Source: Streptomyces griseoviridis
GTDB taxonomy: Bacteria > Actinomycetota > Actinomycetes > Streptomycetales > Streptomycetaceae
Length of the DNA: 64,000 bases
Reading direction: 5' to 3'
NCBI RefSeq assembly: GCF_005222485.1
Contig: NZ_CP029078.1
Location: forward strand, 1,240,001-1,304,000
Position 1 is the stretch's first letter. The number at the start of each line of letters is the position of its first letter. The translations under genes were made by a program, and so were the position numbers. This document shows, in pieces, positions 23,177-32,554 of this stretch. Below the pieces are notes generated by a model that was given only the letters and a program-made list of their open reading frames with translations, did not search any database and was not told the DNA's origin.

Positions 23177-24937
23177 ATGGCGGCCCGCGAGAAGTCAGAA
23201 CAGGACGCCCGGCCACCGGTCGGCGTCCGTGCTCTGGAGGAGCTGCTCGCGTCGCAACGCCGCAGGATCGGCTGGTACACCGCCCGCGCCGACCACCGGG
23301 CCCGGGAGGCTTTCCCGACGCCGCCCGCCGAGGGCGGGGACGACCGCTCCGACGTGCCGGCCGAGGTGGCGGCCATCGCCACCCGTGACCTCCTGGACGC
23401 GCTGCCGATGGCCGCGCTGCTGGTCAGGGTCGTCTGCGACGACGAAGGCCGGATCGTCGACTACCACTACGTCACCCAGAACGAGGCGGCCGTGCGGTAC
23501 GCGGACGCCGTCATCCCGCGCGAGGCGCGTCCCCCGTCGGCCGGCCGGCCGGTGCCGCTGTTCGACCGGTTCCCGAGCATGGCCGACACGGCGGTGCCCC
23601 GGATGCTGCGGGACGCGTTCGGCGGCGGCGGGCCGCAAGGACCCGAACCGGTCGAGTGGTACCTGCCGCTGCCCGACGGGCAGGCGGTGCGCATCCACAA
23701 CGAGCTGACCGTCACCCGCTGCGGCGAGCATCTGCTGCTGTGCTGGGAACGCGGCCACCGCACCCTACTGGCGCGCGCCGCCCAGCAGTTGGCGCAGGTG
23801 TGCTGGGCGGAGTGGAACCTCGGCGACGACTCGGCGCAGGGCTCGGAGGGACTCCAGCACGTCCTCGGACTCGCAGACGACGCCCCCGTCCCCTCCCTGC
23901 CGCGGCTCGCCGCGATGACCGACACGGCCGGTCAGGACAGGCTCTGCCAAGTCCTGTACGACGTGTTCGAGCACCACCGTCGCGCCGCGTGCGACCTGCG
24001 GCTCGAAGCCAGCGGGCAGGTGCTGAGCTGTGTCGCCGAGCCGGTCCGCCTGCCGGGCGGGCCGGTGTGGAGCGTGCGCGCGGTGATGATGGACGTCACC
24101 GGTGACCGCAGGGCGCGCGAGCGGGCCGCGCTCGCCGAGCGGGACGCCCAGGCGCAGCGGGCCCAGGTGCACGCGCTCGCGGACATCTCCGGAGCGCTGC
24201 GGGACGCCGTACTGCCGCATTTCGAGGGCGAGTTGAGCCCCTTCGGGCTGGAGGCGGCGGCGGTGTACCGGCCGGACTCGGGCTCCGGGGTCGGGGGTGA
24301 CTGGTTCAAGGTGCGGGTCCTGCCGAGCGACCGGGTCCTCATCGCGCTCGGTGACGCGCGCGGCCACGGGCTCCAGGCGGTCACCCTGATGGCGAAGCTG
24401 CGGTACGCGCTGGCCGGGCTGAGCTTCACCGGCCGGAAGGTGGAGCAGCTCACCACGTGGCTGAACAACGTCGCGTGCGACGACGGCCGGGAGTCGACGG
24501 CCACCGCCGTCATCGCCCGCTACCACCCCGAGCGGTGCCTGCTGCGCTGGACCTGCGCCGGGCATCCGCGTCCCGTGCTGCTGCGCGGCGGCGAGGCGCG
24601 CGTCCTGGACGAGGCGCCCGGCACCGGCGGGCCGCCGCTCGGGGTGGTTCCGGACCTGCGCTACCGGGCGACGGAGACGACGCTGCGCGAGGACGACATC
24701 GTCCTGCTGTACTCGGACGGGCTGGTCGAGCGGCGCACCCATGACGCGGACGCGGACACCGCACGGCTGGTCGAGGAGGTACGGCGGGCCGCGGAGCCCG
24801 GGGTCGGCGCGGGCCCGGCCGGTCTCGAGGAGTTCGCCCAGGACGTGGTGCGGGCCCTGACCGGACCGCACCAGACGGACGACGCGACACTCCTCGTCTT
24901 CCGGCATCTGCACGGCGAGCCGGTCCGGCCGCGCTGA
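23177..24937 (+). CDS. PAS-domain PP2C/SpoIIE-type phosphatase
   Basis: A 586-residue cytosolic protein. Residues about 60-190 and 215-340 look like two PAS-type sensor regions, for example YHYVTQNEAAVRYADAV and VRAVMMDVTGDRRARERA. A short coiled linker leads to a C-terminal PP2C domain (about 370-580) with GVGGDWFKV, LIALGDARGHGLQAV, WTCAGHPRPVLL and LYSDGLVERR, the metal-binding motifs of SpoIIE/RsbU phosphatases, ending with QTDDATLLVF. It should remove phosphate from an anti-anti-sigma factor in response to a small ligand. The ATG at 23177 follows GGAGG; longer forms lack this. No anti-sigma gene lies next to it. Confidence 0.8.
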   Translation: MAAREKSEQDARPPVGVRALEELLASQRRRIGWYTARADHRAREAFPTPPAEGGDDRSDVPAEVAAIATRDLLDALPMAALLVRVVCDDEGRIVDYHYVTQNEAAVRYADAVIPREARPPSAGRPVPLFDRFPSMADTAVPRMLRDAFGGGGPQGPEPVEWYLPLPDGQAVRIHNELTVTRCGEHLLLCWERGHRTLLARAAQQLAQVCWAEWNLGDDSAQGSEGLQHVLGLADDAPVPSLPRLAAMTDTAGQDRLCQVLYDVFEHHRRAACDLRLEASGQVLSCVAEPVRLPGGPVWSVRAVMMDVTGDRRARERAALAERDAQAQRAQVHALADISGALRDAVLPHFEGELSPFGLEAAAVYRPDSGSGVGGDWFKVRVLPSDRVLIALGDARGHGLQAVTLMAKLRYALAGLSFTGRKVEQLTTWLNNVACDDGRESTATAVIARYHPERCLLRWTCAGHPRPVLLRGGEARVLDEAPGTGGPPLGVVPDLRYRATETTLREDDIVLLYSDGLVERRTHDADADTARLVEEVRRAAEPGVGAGPAGLEEFAQDVVRALTGPHQTDDATLLVFRHLHGEPVRPR

Positions 24938-24970
24938 CGCACCGCGCGGCCGGGTCCCACGCCGCCGGGG

Positions 24971-26368
24971 TCAGGCGCCCTTCGTGCCGGTGACCGACAC
25001 CGGGCCCCTGAAGGTGTTGGCGGTGCAGCCGGGTCCGGAGAGGGTGACGGCGGAGCGGGTGCCGACCACCGACAGCGCGCCGGTGAGCGAACTCCCGCAG
25101 ATCTGGACGGTGTCGGCGCCGACGGTCTGCACCGCGCCGGTGATGTCCGAGCCGCGCACCACCAGGCTCGCGCCCGAGGTGACGAGGACGACCCCGGTGA
25201 GGCGGGCGTTGTCGAGGCAGGTCGTGCCCGACGTCACCAGCAGGGCGCCCGCGCGCTGCCCAGTGACCGTGCGGGTGCAGGCGGGGGTGGCGGGCACCCG
25301 GGAGCGGTAGTCGAGGGCGAAGGCGAGCTTGCCCGGCTTGCTGTCGCTCAACGGCAGCGACAGGTCCCCGAACTCGCCCTTCGTCTCCTTCTTCCCGGCG
25401 TTCCACTCGGCGAGCCTGCCCAGCTCGTCGGCGGTGCGGCCGCCCGCGACGACGGTGTCGCCGGGGAGGTCGGTCATCGCCTTCGAGGCGTCGCGCACGG
25501 CGTCGAGGGAGGACGACAGGGACGTCAGGTCGTACCGGGACAGGTCGATCCGGTCCCGCAGCCAGCCGCCCCAGAGGAATTCGAGGAACTCGGCCGAGCC
25601 GTTCGCCTGTTCGTAGCCGATGCCCCGGGTGAAGTAGACGAGGCTGCGGTAGGGGTCGTCGTGGAAGCGGGACAGGCCGAGCCGGGTGGGGAGTTGGGAC
25701 ACCGTGATGGCGTCGCCCTTCTCGTCCTTGAGCCACACCCAGTTCTCGGCCCGCATCCGCTTCCAGAAGTCGGCGGTGGAGAGCCGGCTGAGGTTGGCGC
25801 TCACCCGCAGCCTGATGGGCGTCTTCGGACCGCCGTCGGCCGCCTCCCAGAACGAGGTCAGCGAGTGGTGGCCGTCCGTCAGGTACAGCGTGCCGCCGGG
25901 TCCGACGACCACGGTCTTCATCTGGGCGAGGCTGTCCTCGGTCTCCTGCCCGACCGGGATCGCGCAGGTGAAGGAGGACGGGTCGGTCAGCGCGGCGCCC
26001 GCGTCGACGGAGGCGGCCACGCCCTGGCCGTTGGTCTCGCACCAGTCGTCGAACCGCTTGTTGAACTTGCCGCGGTCCTCGTCCTTGCTGCTGCCGTAGC
26101 GGCCGAGCTTGTAGAAGATCTGGTCGTAGCCGAGCGAGGGCTGGGTGGGCCTGAGCTGGTCGAGGGTGACGTCGATCAGGTCGCCCGCCCGCGCGGACGT
26201 GACACCGGACGCCGTGCCCGACTGGGCCGCCGCCGGGGTACCGGTGAGGATCTGGCCGATCAGCAGCGAGCAGGTCAGCACCCCCGCTCCGCGCGCCAGG
26301 CCGCGCCGCCCGGGGGCGCGGGAGGCGACGGCGGATCTGGCGGGCCGGACGCGGGCCGAGCCGGTCAT
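24971..26368 (-). CDS. Secreted ParB/Srx-fold protein
   Basis: A 465-residue protein with a long twin-arginine-like or Sec signal (RRGLARGAGVLTCSLLIGQIL) cleaved near PAAAQS. Residues about 70-260 have the ParB/sulfiredoxin-like fold, marked by LTDGHHSLTSFW with the nucleotide-contacting Gly-His-His. Secreted members of this family are found in streptomycetes and have no settled function. The last 110 residues are Gly-, Ser-, Thr- and Val-rich repeats (LTGVVLVTSGASLVVRGSDI) that suggest a parallel beta-solenoid, perhaps for surface or polymer binding. The start ATG 26368 is preceded by AGGAGT. It is convergent with the phosphatase gene, only 33 bases apart. Confidence 0.65.
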   Translation of the reverse strand: MTGSARVRPARSAVASRAPGRRGLARGAGVLTCSLLIGQILTGTPAAAQSGTASGVTSARAGDLIDVTLDQLRPTQPSLGYDQIFYKLGRYGSSKDEDRGKFNKRFDDWCETNGQGVAASVDAGAALTDPSSFTCAIPVGQETEDSLAQMKTVVVGPGGTLYLTDGHHSLTSFWEAADGGPKTPIRLRVSANLSRLSTADFWKRMRAENWVWLKDEKGDAITVSQLPTRLGLSRFHDDPYRSLVYFTRGIGYEQANGSAEFLEFLWGGWLRDRIDLSRYDLTSLSSSLDAVRDASKAMTDLPGDTVVAGGRTADELGRLAEWNAGKKETKGEFGDLSLPLSDSKPGKLAFALDYRSRVPATPACTRTVTGQRAGALLVTSGTTCLDNARLTGVVLVTSGASLVVRGSDITGAVQTVGADTVQICGSSLTGALSVVGTRSAVTLSGPGCTANTFRGPVSVTGTKGA

Positions 26369-26398
26369 GAACACTCCTACTGCGGTCGGGAGGGGCAC

Positions 26399-27056
26399 GA
26401 GACGGGGTGCGGAAGGGGTGGTTCGCGCCTCGGTGTCCTCATCCAGCCAGCCGAACCGTCCGGGGAGGTGGCACCGAGATGACTCGTCGGTGTCTACCAG
26501 GCGAACGTGCCCGTGGCATCGAGCATTTCGACATGCCCGGACGGGACCAGGTGGTCACTCCGCGGAGCGGTCGGTGTCCACCGCGGACCGTCGTCCGGAT
26601 CGGCGGGGTACGGCGCCGGGGGCTGTCCATGGCGCGATGGGCGCGGCGGCCACGGAGACGGCGGCGAGGAGCCGGGCACACCGCCGCCCTCCGCACCGCC
26701 CGCGCCCGGCCGACTCTAGGTGAATCCCTAATTGTGGCGCGGGCGTTGAACACTTTCGGCGGCGGGCATCGTCACCGTTTCTCCACCAGGGCCGGATTGA
26801 CTTTCGGTCAGTCGGGAACGGATGGTCCGCGCGGTGGCGGGGCGCCGTTCGCGCTCGGGCCTCCCGTTCCGCCGCTTGTGCCCTTTCCGCGGAGGAGACG
26901 TGGTGATCGGCGCACCTCCCCTCCATCGACCCGTACATTCACCGTCCGTGACCGGCGCATAGGATCCTGGCCGCCCCATCCCCGCCCCCTCCCCCGATCC
27001 CAAGGCGCCCTCGTGTCCGCGATGTTCAGCACCGGTTCCCGGGACGGAGCCGCCCC
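26399..27056. other. Long intergenic region, no gene found
   Basis: Roughly 660 bases between the divergent ParB-fold gene and the conservon-type kinase gene. Open frames here have no codon-position GC bias of the Streptomyces kind and no ribosome sites. An AT-richer patch around 26715-26735 (ctaggtgaatccctaattgt) could be promoter sequence, but I see no convincing pair. Confidence 0.5.
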
Positions 27057-29387
27057 GTGAGAATCAACCGCCGTCTGGCCCTGCTCGTCACCGCGCCGCT
27101 CACCGTGGCCGTCGCCTTCTCAGGACTGGCCCTGGCGCCCGCGACGAACCACGCGCTCCAGGCGCACCGGCTGACCGCGATGGTGACCGCGGCGGCCGTC
27201 GGGGCGGACCTCGCCGACCGGGTGCAGCGGGAACGGGCGGCGGCGACCGCGCTGGTCTCCGGGCAGGGCGACGCGGACGCCTTCCGGACCGCCTCGGCCG
27301 CGACCGACCGGCGCGTCACCGCGTTCCGGCAGCGGGCCGCCGGCCTCTCCGGGGTCCCCGGCAACGCGCGGCGCGCGCTGGACCGGGCCGCGCGCTCCCT
27401 CGGCGCGCTGTCGTCGCTGCGCGCCCAGGTCCGCTCCGGCAGCACCACCGTCTCCGCGCTCGCCTTCCGCTACCGCATCGTCGTCGCCGACCTGGGCGGC
27501 TACCGCGAGGGCATCGCGCAGGCCGACGGGGTCGACGCCGGTATCGCCGACCGCGTCCGGGCCGCCGCCGCGCTCTCCGAGGCCGCCGAGTACACCGCCC
27601 AGCAGCAGGTCACGGTCGCGCGGGCGCAGGCGTCCGGCGGCTTCACGCCCGCCTCCCGCCGCGCCTTCGACGCCGGCCGGCTCGGATACACCGAGTCGCT
27701 CGGTGTCCTGTACGACCTGGGGCCGGGGCAGTGGCGGACCTGGCTGGAACGCACCCTCTCCGGTCCGAAGGCGCTGACGGTACGGCGGTACGAGGACGCG
27801 ATCGGCCGCTCCGGGACCCGCGCGGACGTCGAGGTCACCCCCGGGCAGTGGCAGCGGGCCTCGGCCGACCGGCAGACGCTGCTGCGCTCGGTGCAGCGGC
27901 GGGTCGACGCCGACGTCCTGGCGACGGTCTCCGACACCCGGACGGCGCTGGTCAGGACGGCCTTGATCGAGGCGCTCGTGGTGGTGCTCACCCTGGTGGG
28001 TGCCGTCGTCCTCACCGTCAGGATCGGCCGTGTGATGGTCCGGCGGCTGCGCGCCCTGCGCGACGCAGCGCACCAGGTCGCCCACACCGGGTTGCCCGCC
28101 GTGATGAGCGAGCTGTCCCGGCCCGGCGCGCTGCGCGGCGCCACCCCCGAAGAGGTCGCCGAGCGGACCGGCGCCCCGGTGGCGGCCACCGGCGGGGACG
28201 AGATCGGGGAGGTCGGCGAGGCGTTCAACGCCGTCCACCACGAGGCGGTCCGGCTCGCCGCCCAACAGGCCCACGCGCACGCGCAGTTCGCCGAGACGCT
28301 GGTCGGGGTGGCGCGCAGGGGCGCGCAGTTGACCAGTGTCATGGTGTCCGAGCTGGACACCGTGCAGCGGGACGAGGCCGATCCGCGGCGGATGCAGCAT
28401 CTGTTCGCGCTCGACCATCTCGCCGTCCGTATGGAGCGCAACACCAACAACCTGCTGGTGCTGGGCGGTTACGGGAACGCCCGGGTGCGCCCGGCCGACG
28501 TCGACTGCGCCACCGTCGTGGTGGCCGCCGCCCAGCAGATCGAACGGTTCGAGCGGGTCTCCCTCGGACTGATCGAGCCCGATGTGGCGGTCACCGCGCG
28601 GGCCGTCCACGACGTGGCGCACATCCTGGCGGAACTCCTCGACAACGCGACCCGGTTCTCCCCGCCCGAGACCACCGTCGGGGTCACGGTGTGGCGGCTG
28701 CGGGACCGGGCGGTCGTGCAGGTCGTCGACGAGGGTGTGGGGATCTCGGCGGAGCGCCGGGCGGTGCGGAACGCCGCGCTGCGCGAGCCGCAGGCGGGCA
28801 TCGGGGACGTCCGTTTCATGGGGCTGCACGTGGTGGCGCGGCTCGCCGCACGGCACGGCATCGTCGTCGAACTGCGGGACTCCGCGGGGCCCGGCACCAT
28901 CGCGGAGGTCACCCTGCCGGCGAGCGTGCTGGCCACCGTCCCGGTCGAACTCCCGGCGCAGGGAGGGGACATGGCGGAGGGGGCGCGGACCGCTCCGCCC
29001 CGGCGCAGGGCCGTGCCCGAGCGGTCCGGGCGACGGCAGGGTGCGGACGCCGGGGCGGCGCCCGACCCGGGCGACGGTCCACGGGAGCGGCACAACGAGC
29101 CGTCCGCGAGCCCCGAGCCGTCCGCGAGCGCCGAGCCGGGCTCCCGGGTCGCCGGGGTGAGCGCGTCGGGGCTGCCGGTGCGCAGACGCGACGCGCCGCA
29201 GCGCTGGCCAGGCGCCGGGCGGGACACCCCGCAGCAGCGGCCGGGCGGCGCCCCGGCGCGCCAGGCGCCGCGCCGCCGGGACTCCCGGCAGGTCTCGGAC
29301 GTGCTGGCCGCCTACACCTCGGGCGTCAGCCGCAGCGCGCGGCGGCGCGAGCGCACCGCCGCCGACGACACCGAACGGAGCGAGTGA
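27057..29387 (+). CDS. CvnA-type sensor histidine kinase with nitrate-sensing-like domain
   Basis: A 776-residue membrane kinase. A first membrane segment (LALLVTAPLTVAVAFSGLAL) is followed by an extracellular helical domain of the nitrate/nitrite-sensing type (about 40-290), a second membrane segment (LIEALVVVLTLVGAVVLTV near 310), a HAMP-like linker and an HATPase domain with ELLDNATRFSPPE, VVDEGVGIS and GLHVVARLAARHGI. No His-containing dimerisation box is obvious, as usual for CvnA proteins. About 150 C-terminal residues are a disordered Pro/Arg/Ala tail. It starts at GTG 27057. Its TGA overlaps the next ATG. Only the roadblock partner follows, so this is half of a conservon. Confidence 0.75.
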   Translation: MRINRRLALLVTAPLTVAVAFSGLALAPATNHALQAHRLTAMVTAAAVGADLADRVQRERAAATALVSGQGDADAFRTASAATDRRVTAFRQRAAGLSGVPGNARRALDRAARSLGALSSLRAQVRSGSTTVSALAFRYRIVVADLGGYREGIAQADGVDAGIADRVRAAAALSEAAEYTAQQQVTVARAQASGGFTPASRRAFDAGRLGYTESLGVLYDLGPGQWRTWLERTLSGPKALTVRRYEDAIGRSGTRADVEVTPGQWQRASADRQTLLRSVQRRVDADVLATVSDTRTALVRTALIEALVVVLTLVGAVVLTVRIGRVMVRRLRALRDAAHQVAHTGLPAVMSELSRPGALRGATPEEVAERTGAPVAATGGDEIGEVGEAFNAVHHEAVRLAAQQAHAHAQFAETLVGVARRGAQLTSVMVSELDTVQRDEADPRRMQHLFALDHLAVRMERNTNNLLVLGGYGNARVRPADVDCATVVVAAAQQIERFERVSLGLIEPDVAVTARAVHDVAHILAELLDNATRFSPPETTVGVTVWRLRDRAVVQVVDEGVGISAERRAVRNAALREPQAGIGDVRFMGLHVVARLAARHGIVVELRDSAGPGTIAEVTLPASVLATVPVELPAQGGDMAEGARTAPPRRRAVPERSGRRQGADAGAAPDPGDGPRERHNEPSASPEPSASAEPGSRVAGVSASGLPVRRRDAPQRWPGAGRDTPQQRPGGAPARQAPRRRDSRQVSDVLAAYTSGVSRSARRRERTAADDTERSE

Positions 29388-29788
29388 TGAACCCTTCCGA
29401 CCTCAGCTGGATCCTGAGCGACTTCGCCGGCCGGGTGCCCGGGGTGACGCGGGCCATCGCCGTCTCCGTGGACGGTCTCGCCCTGGCCCACGCCGGGGTG
29501 GACCGGGACGAGGCGGACCGGCTGGCCGCCATCGCCTCCGGCGTCGTCAACCTGCTGTCGGCTGCGGCGCAGTTGACGGACACCGATCCCGTCGAGCACA
29601 GCCTGACCGCGACGGAGGGCGGCTACCTGTTCTCGATGGCCGTCTCCAGCGGTGCGTCGCTGCTGGTCACCACCACGAGGGACGCCGACATCGGCGAGGT
29701 CAGCTACATGATGTCCGAGCTGATCAACCAGGTCGGCGACGCCCTGTCCCCGCAGACCCGGGCGCCGCACGCGCCGTTCGCGCGCTGA
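29387..29788 (+). CDS. Roadblock/LC7-domain protein, CvnB-type
   Basis: A 133-residue single-domain protein with the roadblock/LC7 pattern: LSWILSDFAGRVPGVTRAIAVSVDGLALAH, then ASGVVNLLSAAAQL and SGASLLVTT. In conservons this protein (CvnB) forms the link between the sensor kinase and a small Ras-like GTPase. Its ATG shares a base with the kinase stop (TGATG), so the two are made together. The expected next genes, a DUF742 protein and the GTPase, are absent; a solute-binding lipoprotein follows at 45 bases. Function therefore may depend on GTPases encoded elsewhere. Confidence 0.85.
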   Translation: MNPSDLSWILSDFAGRVPGVTRAIAVSVDGLALAHAGVDRDEADRLAAIASGVVNLLSAAAQLTDTDPVEHSLTATEGGYLFSMAVSSGASLLVTTTRDADIGEVSYMMSELINQVGDALSPQTRAPHAPFAR

Positions 29789-29832
29789 GCGCGGAACCCC
29801 CGCCAGGACCGGCCCCGTCACCGCCCGCCCGG

Positions 29833-31047
29833 ATGAGAGCCCCCATGTTCCTCGACCCGTCCCCTCGTTCCTCCCGCGCGCCGCGGCTGTTCGGCGCGGT
29901 GGCGCTGGCCCTCGCGCTGACCGCCGTCACCGGGTGCGGCGGTCCTGGCGACGGCCCTGACGACCCCCTGAAGGTCGGTCTCGTCGCGTCCCTCTCCGGC
30001 ACCTACAAGCCGGTCGGCACCGAGCTTCGGGACGGCTTCGAGCTGTATCTGCGTACGCACGGCGGCGAGTTGGGCGGGCGTCCGGCCGAACTCGTCGTCG
30101 CGGACGAGGGCGACGGCCCGCAGGCCGCCGTGCCCGCCACCACGCGGCTCGTCGAGAAGGAGAAGGTCGACGTCCTGACGGGCTTCGTCAGCGGTGGTTC
30201 GGTCAACGCGGTGCTGCCCCTGGTCGAGCGGGCCGGGATCCCGTTCGTGGGGTCCAACGCCCGCCCGGCCGTCAAGGACCTGGACCGGGTGTGGACGACG
30301 AGCTTCCTCTCCGACGAGCCGGGCCGGGCCATCGCCCCGTACGTCGAGGAGGCGGTCGACGGCCCGGTCTACGCGATCGGCCCCGACTACCAGGGCGGCT
30401 ACGACCAACTGCGCGGCTTCACGGACGAGTTCGAGCGGCTGGGCGGGAAACTCGCCAACCCGGGCGGCGGGACGACCTGGACGCCGTTCCCGAGGACCAC
30501 CGACTTCCGGCCGTACTTCGCGCGGATCGCCCGCTCGGACGCCAAGGCCGTCTACTGCTTCTACGCGGGCCGGGCCGCGATCGACTTCGCCCGCCAGTAC
30601 GCCCGTTCCGAGATCGCCGACCTGCCGCTGTACACGGCGTTCGTCACCGAGGGCAGTGTCCTCGACGCGCAGGGCGACGCGGCCAAGGGCATCTACTCGG
30701 TCCTCAACTACGCGGCCGACCTGGACAACGAGGCCAACCGGCGCTTCGTCGCCGACTGGACGGCGCGGCACGACGCGCAACCGACCACGTACGCGATGTC
30801 GTCGTACGACGCGGCGGCCGTGCTGGACAAGGCGGTCGCGGACGCGGCGGCGCGGGGCGCGGTGACCCCGGAGACCGTCAACCGGGCCATCGGCGGGCTC
30901 GGCCAGATCGACAGCCCGCGCGGGGCCTGGGAGTTCGGGCGCCGGGAGCACTCGCCGGTGCAGACCTGGTACCTGCGCCAGGTCCGCCCGGACGGGACCC
31001 GCCTCGCGAACGTCATGGTCGAGGACCTGGCGACGCTCGGCGACTGA
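29833..31047 (+). CDS. ABC transporter substrate-binding lipoprotein (branched-chain amino acid type)
   Basis: A 404-residue lipoprotein of the type I periplasmic-binding fold (Leu/Ile/Val-binding protein or amide-binding family). A signal with the lipobox VTGC lies at about residue 35. Then come LKVGLVASLSGTYKPVGTELRDGFELYL, VDVLTGFVSGGSVNAVLPL and YAIGPDYQGGYDQLRGF, typical strand-helix blocks of the two lobes. It should hold a small ligand outside the membrane. No permease or ATPase gene lies beside it. Because it follows the kinase-roadblock pair by 45 bases, it may instead present the ligand to that kinase. The start could also be the ATG 12 bases further on. Confidence 0.8.
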   Translation: MRAPMFLDPSPRSSRAPRLFGAVALALALTAVTGCGGPGDGPDDPLKVGLVASLSGTYKPVGTELRDGFELYLRTHGGELGGRPAELVVADEGDGPQAAVPATTRLVEKEKVDVLTGFVSGGSVNAVLPLVERAGIPFVGSNARPAVKDLDRVWTTSFLSDEPGRAIAPYVEEAVDGPVYAIGPDYQGGYDQLRGFTDEFERLGGKLANPGGGTTWTPFPRTTDFRPYFARIARSDAKAVYCFYAGRAAIDFARQYARSEIADLPLYTAFVTEGSVLDAQGDAAKGIYSVLNYAADLDNEANRRFVADWTARHDAQPTTYAMSSYDAAAVLDKAVADAAARGAVTPETVNRAIGGLGQIDSPRGAWEFGRREHSPVQTWYLRQVRPDGTRLANVMVEDLATLGD

Positions 31048-31115
31048 TTCCCACCGGACGGCTGCCCGCCAGGCGGTTCGGTGAGCTCCGGGCGGTCACG
31101 TGAACCCCTGAAACC

Positions 31116-31141
31116 CCGGGCGGTCCAGGCCGTCCGCCCGG
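31116..31141. terminator. Inverted repeat between convergent genes
   Basis: An 8-bp stem ccgggcgg/ccgcccgg with a ten-base loop ends two bases before the stop of the FAD monooxygenase gene and about 70 bases after the lipoprotein gene. It may serve the plus-strand transcript as terminator. No T-run follows, so confidence is moderate. Confidence 0.4.
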
Positions 31142-31142
31142 C

Positions 31143-32360
31143 TCAGCGGCCCGTCAGGCGGTGTCCGCCGAAGCCGCTGGTGCGGTCCGAGCCGTTGTTC
31201 TGGGCCTGCCACCAGGTGTCGAACTCCGGCTGCTCCATGGCCGACCAGTCCGGGGTGTTCACGACCTGCGCGGCCCCCATCCGGCGGGCCAGCGCCACCA
31301 TCGCGGAGCCGATCGGGTGGCGGGCGGTGTCGTAGGCGTCCAGGATCCGCTGCCAGTCGCCGCCCTCCTCCCAGGCCGCCTGGAGAGCGGTGGCGTCCTG
31401 GAGCGCCTTCACGCTGCCGGCGCCGAGGTGCGGCCGGGCGATGCTCGCGGCGTCCCCGATGAGCGCCGTCCGGCCGACGGTGTAGCTGGGGACGTCCAGG
31501 TCGTAGATGGGCTGGACGAAGGTGGCCTCCACCGGGGTCCCCAGCAGCTTGGCGGCCCAGTACGGCGGGAAGGTGTCGGCCACCAACTCCCGCAGGGACG
31601 ACGTCAGTCGCGCGGTGACGCGGCCCGGTGGCAGCGAGGTCGGGGTGCGCGGGTCGAAGTGGAGTTCCTCGGCGCCGGTGGGCGTGGTGTAGAGGATCCA
31701 GTTGAGCCGGTGGCCGCCGACGCCGTCCGGGATGCGGTACGCCATGCAGTGTCCGCCGGGGAAGACGATGTTGTGCGCGTCGAGCCCGTCCGAGGGCAGG
31801 TCGGCGACCTCGGGCGAGGTGCCGCGCCAGCCGATGTAGCCGGCGTAACTCGCCGTCGCCTCCGGGTACATGGCGGCGCGGACGACGGAGCGGTAGCCGT
31901 CGGCGCCGATCACGAGGTCGAAGCGCTCGCGGTGTCCGTCGCCGAGCCGCAGGGTGACACCGTCGGCGTCGGGCTCCACACCGGTGATGACGGCGCCCGA
32001 GCGGTAGTCGACGCGGTCGGGCACCCGGTGCCGCAACTCGCCCCACAGGGAGCCCCAGTTGTAGGCGCGGAACGGGAACGGCTGCTCGCCGACGGGCCGC
32101 CCGTGCCGTGCGTCGCCGTCCCGCACGCTCCACACGCGGCGGTTCAGGGGCGCCCAGGGCATCTCGGAGGTCAGATAGCCGGCGTCGCGCAGTTCGGCGA
32201 AGCGGTCCTCGTGCAGGCCGATCCCCACGCCCCGGTCGCGGAGCCCGGCCTGGGCGCGCTCGAAGACGGTGATCCGGTCGGCTCCGCCGCGCGCCGCGGC
32301 CAGCGCCGCCGCGCACCCCGCGATGCTGCCGCCGACGACCGCTATGGTGCCTCCGCTCAC
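31143..32360 (-). CDS. FAD-dependent monooxygenase (PHBH-type)
   Basis: A 405-residue flavoprotein of the aromatic-hydroxylase/UbiH class. It has an N-terminal dinucleotide fold (IAVVGGSIAGCAAALAAARGG), then FDLVIGADGYRSVVR (the DG motif) and a C-terminal GRTALIGDAASIARPHLGAGSVKALQDA, the GD motif that binds FAD ribityl. The substrate is not apparent. It starts at GTG 32360 with GGAGAG upstream. It lies at the edge of the polyene cluster; FR-008 has an FAD monooxygenase gene (fscO) in this area, and this could be its counterpart. But a glucanase gene separates it from pabC, so I do not give the symbol. Confidence 0.8.
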   Translation of the reverse strand: MSGGTIAVVGGSIAGCAAALAAARGGADRITVFERAQAGLRDRGVGIGLHEDRFAELRDAGYLTSEMPWAPLNRRVWSVRDGDARHGRPVGEQPFPFRAYNWGSLWGELRHRVPDRVDYRSGAVITGVEPDADGVTLRLGDGHRERFDLVIGADGYRSVVRAAMYPEATASYAGYIGWRGTSPEVADLPSDGLDAHNIVFPGGHCMAYRIPDGVGGHRLNWILYTTPTGAEELHFDPRTPTSLPPGRVTARLTSSLRELVADTFPPYWAAKLLGTPVEATFVQPIYDLDVPSYTVGRTALIGDAASIARPHLGAGSVKALQDATALQAAWEEGGDWQRILDAYDTARHPIGSAMVALARRMGAAQVVNTPDWSAMEQPEFDTWWQAQNNGSDRTSGFGGHRLTGR

Positions 32361-32504
32361 GTGCAACTCTCCGCTTCGCCGGTCCTGTTGGCTGTTCCCG
32401 CCCCGGTGCGCGCCTGGGTGACCTGCGGTGGGGGGCGGTAGGGATGCTACCGAGGAGAGCGTTGCGGAGGAGTAGGGCATCTCCTAGAAGGCACGGGGAA
32501 GAGA

Positions 32505-32549
32505 AGGTCTGTACCTGGAGCCGGAGCCGGTGCCGATAGGTCCGTACCT
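32505..32549 (+). promoter_or_regulatory. Pair of AGGTCYGTACCT boxes
   Basis: Two copies of a 12-base near-palindrome, aggtctgtacct (32505-32516) and aggtccgtacct (32538-32549), have centres 33 bases apart, about three helical turns. They lie just upstream of a promoter-like sequence for the glucanase gene. This is the arrangement of a dimer-binding operator pair. The regulator is unknown. Confidence 0.5.
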
Positions 32550-32554
32550 GCCTC

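Noticed and set aside
27120..29093. A 657-residue minus-strand frame opposite the sensor kinase
   Set aside because: The sequence is a mirror of the kinase codons. No motif, no ribosome site.
31143..32360. Naming the FAD monooxygenase fscO
   Set aside because: Family and location would allow it, but a glucanase gene stands between it and pabC, and I cannot compare the sequences here.
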